Shown: positions 60,601 through 64,000 of the stretch, one piece after another | Numbering within the stretch: the first letter of the stretch is position 1 | How the letters are laid out: each line of letters opens with the position of its first letter | From: Torymus aiolomorphi | Lineage: Eukaryota > Arthropoda > Insecta > Hymenoptera > Torymidae | DNA: 64,000 nucleotides | Direction of reading: 5' to 3' | NCBI GenBank assembly: GCA_036365515.1 | Contig: CM070877.1 | Coordinates: 113,290,011-113,354,010, forward strand | Program-made: the position numbers and the translations under genes | The notes under the pieces: model-generated | Seen by the model: the letters and a program-made list of their open reading frames with translations, nothing else | What the model was told of the DNA's origin: nothing | Databases searched by the model: none

Positions 60601-63600
60601 CGAGGTCGTTGCCAAAAAAAATCGGTCTATTACGAAAAAAGATATTTATGGTTAAAAATTTTTTTAAAAAATTATCGAATCGCGTTTTCTCAAAGAATAC
60701 TTGATTTATTGACTTAAAATTTTAACCACTTATTAAATTTATGGAAGACTATATTTGGTTAAAACTTCAGGAGATTATCTCCATTTGTTTTTTAGAAAAA
60801 ATTATTTTCGAAAAAATTTTCGTTTTCCTTGTCACACGATAACTAGAGGAAAATTATCTAATTGTCCTGAAATTTGCCACAGATGTACCTTTTATATAGC
60901 TTCAGATTGAGTGCGTTGCCCAAAAAAATCGGTCAATTACGGAAAAAGATATTTGAGGTTAAAAATTAAAATAAAATTTCGAATCGCGTTTTCTCAGAGA
61001 ATACTTGATTTATCGACTTAAAATTTTAACCACTTATTAAATTTATAACAGGCTATATTTGGTTAAAATTTCAGGAGACTATCTTCATTTGTATTTTAGA
61101 GAAAAACTATTTTAGGAAAAATTTGCGTTTTCGTTGTCGCACGATAACAAGAGCAAAAATTATCCAATCGTCCTGAAATTTGGCACAGATGTAGCTTTTA
61201 TGTATCTTCAGACCGAGTTCGTTGCCCAAAAAAATCGGTCCATTACGGAAAAAGATATTTGAGGTTAAAAATTAAAATAAAATTTCGAATCGCGTTTTCT
61301 CAGAGAATACTTTATTTATCGACTTAAAATTTTAACCACTTATTAAATTTATGGAAGACTATATTTGGTTAAAACTTCAGGAGATTATCTCCATTTGTTT
61401 TTTAGAAAAAAATTATTTTCGAAAAAATTTTCGTTTTCCTTGTCACACGATAACTAGAGGAAAATTATCTAATTGTCCTGAAATTTGCCACAGATGTACC
61501 TTTTATATAGCTTCAGATTGAGTGCGTTTCCCAAAAAAATCGGTAAATTACGGAAAAAGATATTTGAGGTTAAAAATTAAAATAAAATTTCGAATCGCGT
61601 TTTCTCAGAGAATACTTGATTTATCGACTTAAAATTTTAACCACTTATTAAATTTATAGCAGGCAATATTTGGTTAAAATTTCAGGAGATTATCTTCATT
61701 TGTATTTTAGAGAAAAATTATTTTAGGAAAAATTTGCGTTTTCGTTGTCGCACGATAACAAGAGCAAAAATTATCCAATCGTCCTGAAATTTGGCACAGA
61801 TGTAGCTTTTATATATCTTCAGATCGAGGTCGTTGCCAAAAAAATCGGTCAATTACGAAAAAAGATATGTGAGGTTATAAATTAAAAAAAAAATTTTCGA
61901 ATCGCGTTTAGTCAAACAATACTTGATTTATCGACTTACAATTTTAACTACTTATTAAATTTATAGAAGACTATATTTGCTTAAAATTTGAGCAGATTAT
62001 CTTCATTTGTTTTTTAGAAAAAAATTATTTTAGAAAAAATTTTCGTTTTCCTTGTCACACGATAACTAGAGGAAAATTACCCAATCGTCCTGAAATTTGG
62101 CACAGATGTAGCTTTTATATAGCTTCAGATTGAGTGCGTTGTCCAAAAAAATCGGTCAATTACGGAAAAAGATATTTGAGGTTAAAAATTAAAATAAAAT
62201 TTCGAATCGCGTTTTCTCAGAGAATACTTGATTTATCGACTTAAAATTTTAACCACTTATTAAATTTATAGCAGGCTATATTTGGTTAAAATTTCAGGAG
62301 ACTATCTTCATTTGTATTTTAGAGAAAAACTATTTTAGGAAAAATTTGCGTTTTCGTTGTCGCACGATAACAAAAGCAAAAATTATCCAATCGTCCTGAA
62401 ATTTGGCACATACGTAGCTTTTATATATCTTCAGATCGAGTTCGCTGCCCAAAAAAATCGGTCTATTATGAAAAAGATATTTGAGGTTAAAAAGTTTTAA
62501 AAAAATTATCGAATCGCGTTTTCTCAAAGAATACTTGATTTATCGACTTAAAATTTTAACCACTTATTAAATTTATAGAAGACTCTATTTGCTTAAAATT
62601 TCAGGAGATTATCTTCATTTGTATTTTAGACAATATTTGCGTTTTCGTTATCGCACAATAACTAGAGCAAAAATTATCCAATCGTCCTGAAATTTGGCAC
62701 AGATGTAGCTTTTATATATCTTCAGATCGAGTTCGCTGCCCAAAAAAATCGGTCTATTATGAAAAAGATATTTGAGGTTAAAAATTTTTTAAAAAAATTT
62801 TCGAATCGCGTTTTCTCAAAGAATACTTGATTTATCGACTTAAAATTTTAACCACTTATTAAATGTATAGAAGACTATATTTGTTTAAAATTTCAGGAGA
62901 TTATCTTCATTTGTTTTTAGAAAAAATTATTTTAGAATAAATTTTCGTTTTCCTTGTCACACGATAACTAGAGGAAAATTACCCAATCGTCCTGAAATTT
63001 GGCACAGATGTAGCTTTTATATAGCTTCAGATTGAGTGCGTTGTCCAAAAAAATCGGTCAATTACGGAAAAAGATATTTGAGGTTAAAAATTAAAATAAA
63101 ATTTCGAATCGCGTTTTCTCAGAGAATACTTGATTTATCGACTTAAAATTTTAACCACTTATTAAATTTATAGCAGGCTATATTTGGTTAAAATTTCAGG
63201 AGACTATCTTCATTTGTATTTTAGAGAAAAACTATTTTAGGAAAAATTTGCGTTTTCGTTGTCGCACGATAACAAAAGCAAAAATTATCCAATCGTCCTG
63301 AAATTTGGCACATACGTAGCTTTTATATATCTTCAGATCGAGGTCGTTGCCCAAAAAAATCGGTCTATTACGAAAAAGATATTTGTGGTTAAAAATTTTT
63401 TAAAAAATTTTCGAATCGCGTTTTCTCAAAGAATACTTGATTTATCGACTTAAAATTTTAACCACTTATTAAATTTATGGAAGACTATATTTGGTTAAAA
63501 CTTCAGGAGATTATCTCCATTTGTTTTTTAGAAAAAATTATTTTCGAAAAAATTTTCGTTTTCCTTGTCACACGATAACTAGAGGAAAATTATCTAATTG

Positions 63601-64000
63601 TCCTGAAATTTGCCACAGATGTACCTTTTATATAGCTTCAGATTGAGTGCGTTTCCCAAAAAAATCGGTAAATTACGGAAAAAGATATTTGAGGTTAAAA
63701 ATTAAAATAAAATTTCGAATCGCGTTTTCTCAGAGAATACTTGATTTATCGACTTAAAATTTTAACCACTTATTAAATTTATAGCAGGCAATATTTGGTT
63801 AAAATTTCAGGAGATTATCTTCATTTGTATTTTAGAGAAAAATTATTTTAGGAAAAATTTGCGTTTTCGTTGTCGCACGATAACAAGAGCAAAACTTATC
63901 CAATCGTCCTGAAATTTGGCACAGATGTAGCTTTTATATATCTTCAGATCGAGGTCGTTGCCAAAAAAATCGGTCTATTACGAAAAAGATATTTATGGTT
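51694..64000. repeat. 305-bp satellite array with higher-order structure, continuing past the window
   Basis: About 40 head-to-tail monomers of 292-309 bp. Consensus boxes: GCGTTTTCGTTGTCGCACGA, ATCCAATCGTCCTGAAATTT, GGCACAGATGTAGCTTTTAT, AAAAAAATCGGTCTATTACG, GATATTTGAGGTTAAAA, TTTATCGACTTAAAATTTTA and GGTTAAAATTTCAGGAGA. Two main variants alternate: CGTTGTCGCACGATAACAAG and CCTTGTCACACGATAACTAG. A monomer variant with CTTAAG recurs at 51775, 54830 and 58783, and long blocks repeat with offsets near 3055, 3953 and 3353 bp (10, 13 and 11 monomers). The small ORFs here are read-throughs of the monomer. Confidence 0.95.

Noticed and set aside
51694..64000. CRISPR-like array of direct repeats
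   Set aside because: Units are about 305 bp with no short unique spacers, in a eukaryotic context; this is a satellite.

Overview
The window reads as repeat-dense heterochromatin of an arthropod, most likely an insect. The reasons are an AT-rich background, a 68-bp spliceosomal intron, a Polinton/Maverick polymerase, a Penelope-like retroelement with hammerhead motifs, many foldback and MITE elements, long dinucleotide tracts and a large satellite. I cannot name the order or species. I see no intact host gene. Every recognisable coding segment is a transposon remnant, a decayed gene fragment, or an ORF inside a repeat.

Layout. 1-2.6 kb: 5'-truncated, frameshifted protein-primed DNA polymerase of Polinton type. 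2.8-3.5 kb: duplicated CA-repeat unit. 4.4-5.5 kb: hAT-like end followed by a palindromic array of 92-bp repeats. 6.7-38.4 kb: a very large inverted duplication. Its left arm is 6975-12866 and its right arm 25117-38095, the latter swollen by insertions. The arms enclose further palindromes (P1 11.0-13.4 kb, 14.2-14.7 kb, P3 19.1-23.0 kb, 23.8-24.35 kb), a TA-flanked element (15.3-16.3 kb), and degraded fragments of two host-type genes: site-1 protease and a YTHDC2-like RNA helicase (16.5-18.6 kb). In the right arm lie a twin-inverted Penelope-like element (26.8-29.0 kb) that itself carries a MITE, a second large palindrome (P4, 30.4-36 kb), a GT-repeat-bearing 1.55-kb element and a TTAA MITE.

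38.5-44.4 kb: miscellaneous fragments, then a gag-only LTR retrotransposon on the minus strand with near-identical LTR cores, a primer-binding site and a polypurine tract. 44.4-47.2 kb: 239-bp tandem repeat array with an inverted tail, then a tRNA-like sequence. 47254-49688: a complete foldback transposon with an 8-bp target-site duplication. 50-50.7 kb: 166-bp tandem repeats. 50.9 kb to the window end: a GT-repeat-led element merging into a 305-bp satellite of about 40 monomers with higher-order structure, running off the window.

Several loci occur in the window both with and without an insertion, so target sites and relative ages of elements can be read directly. Two patterns stand out. One is a three-hairpin element family in which each hairpin tip carries the 12-mer GAGCGNAGCGAG, with the edge of two copies coinciding with the inner end of the giant inverted duplication. 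The other is a 92-bp repeat module shared by two palindromic elements 43 kb apart.
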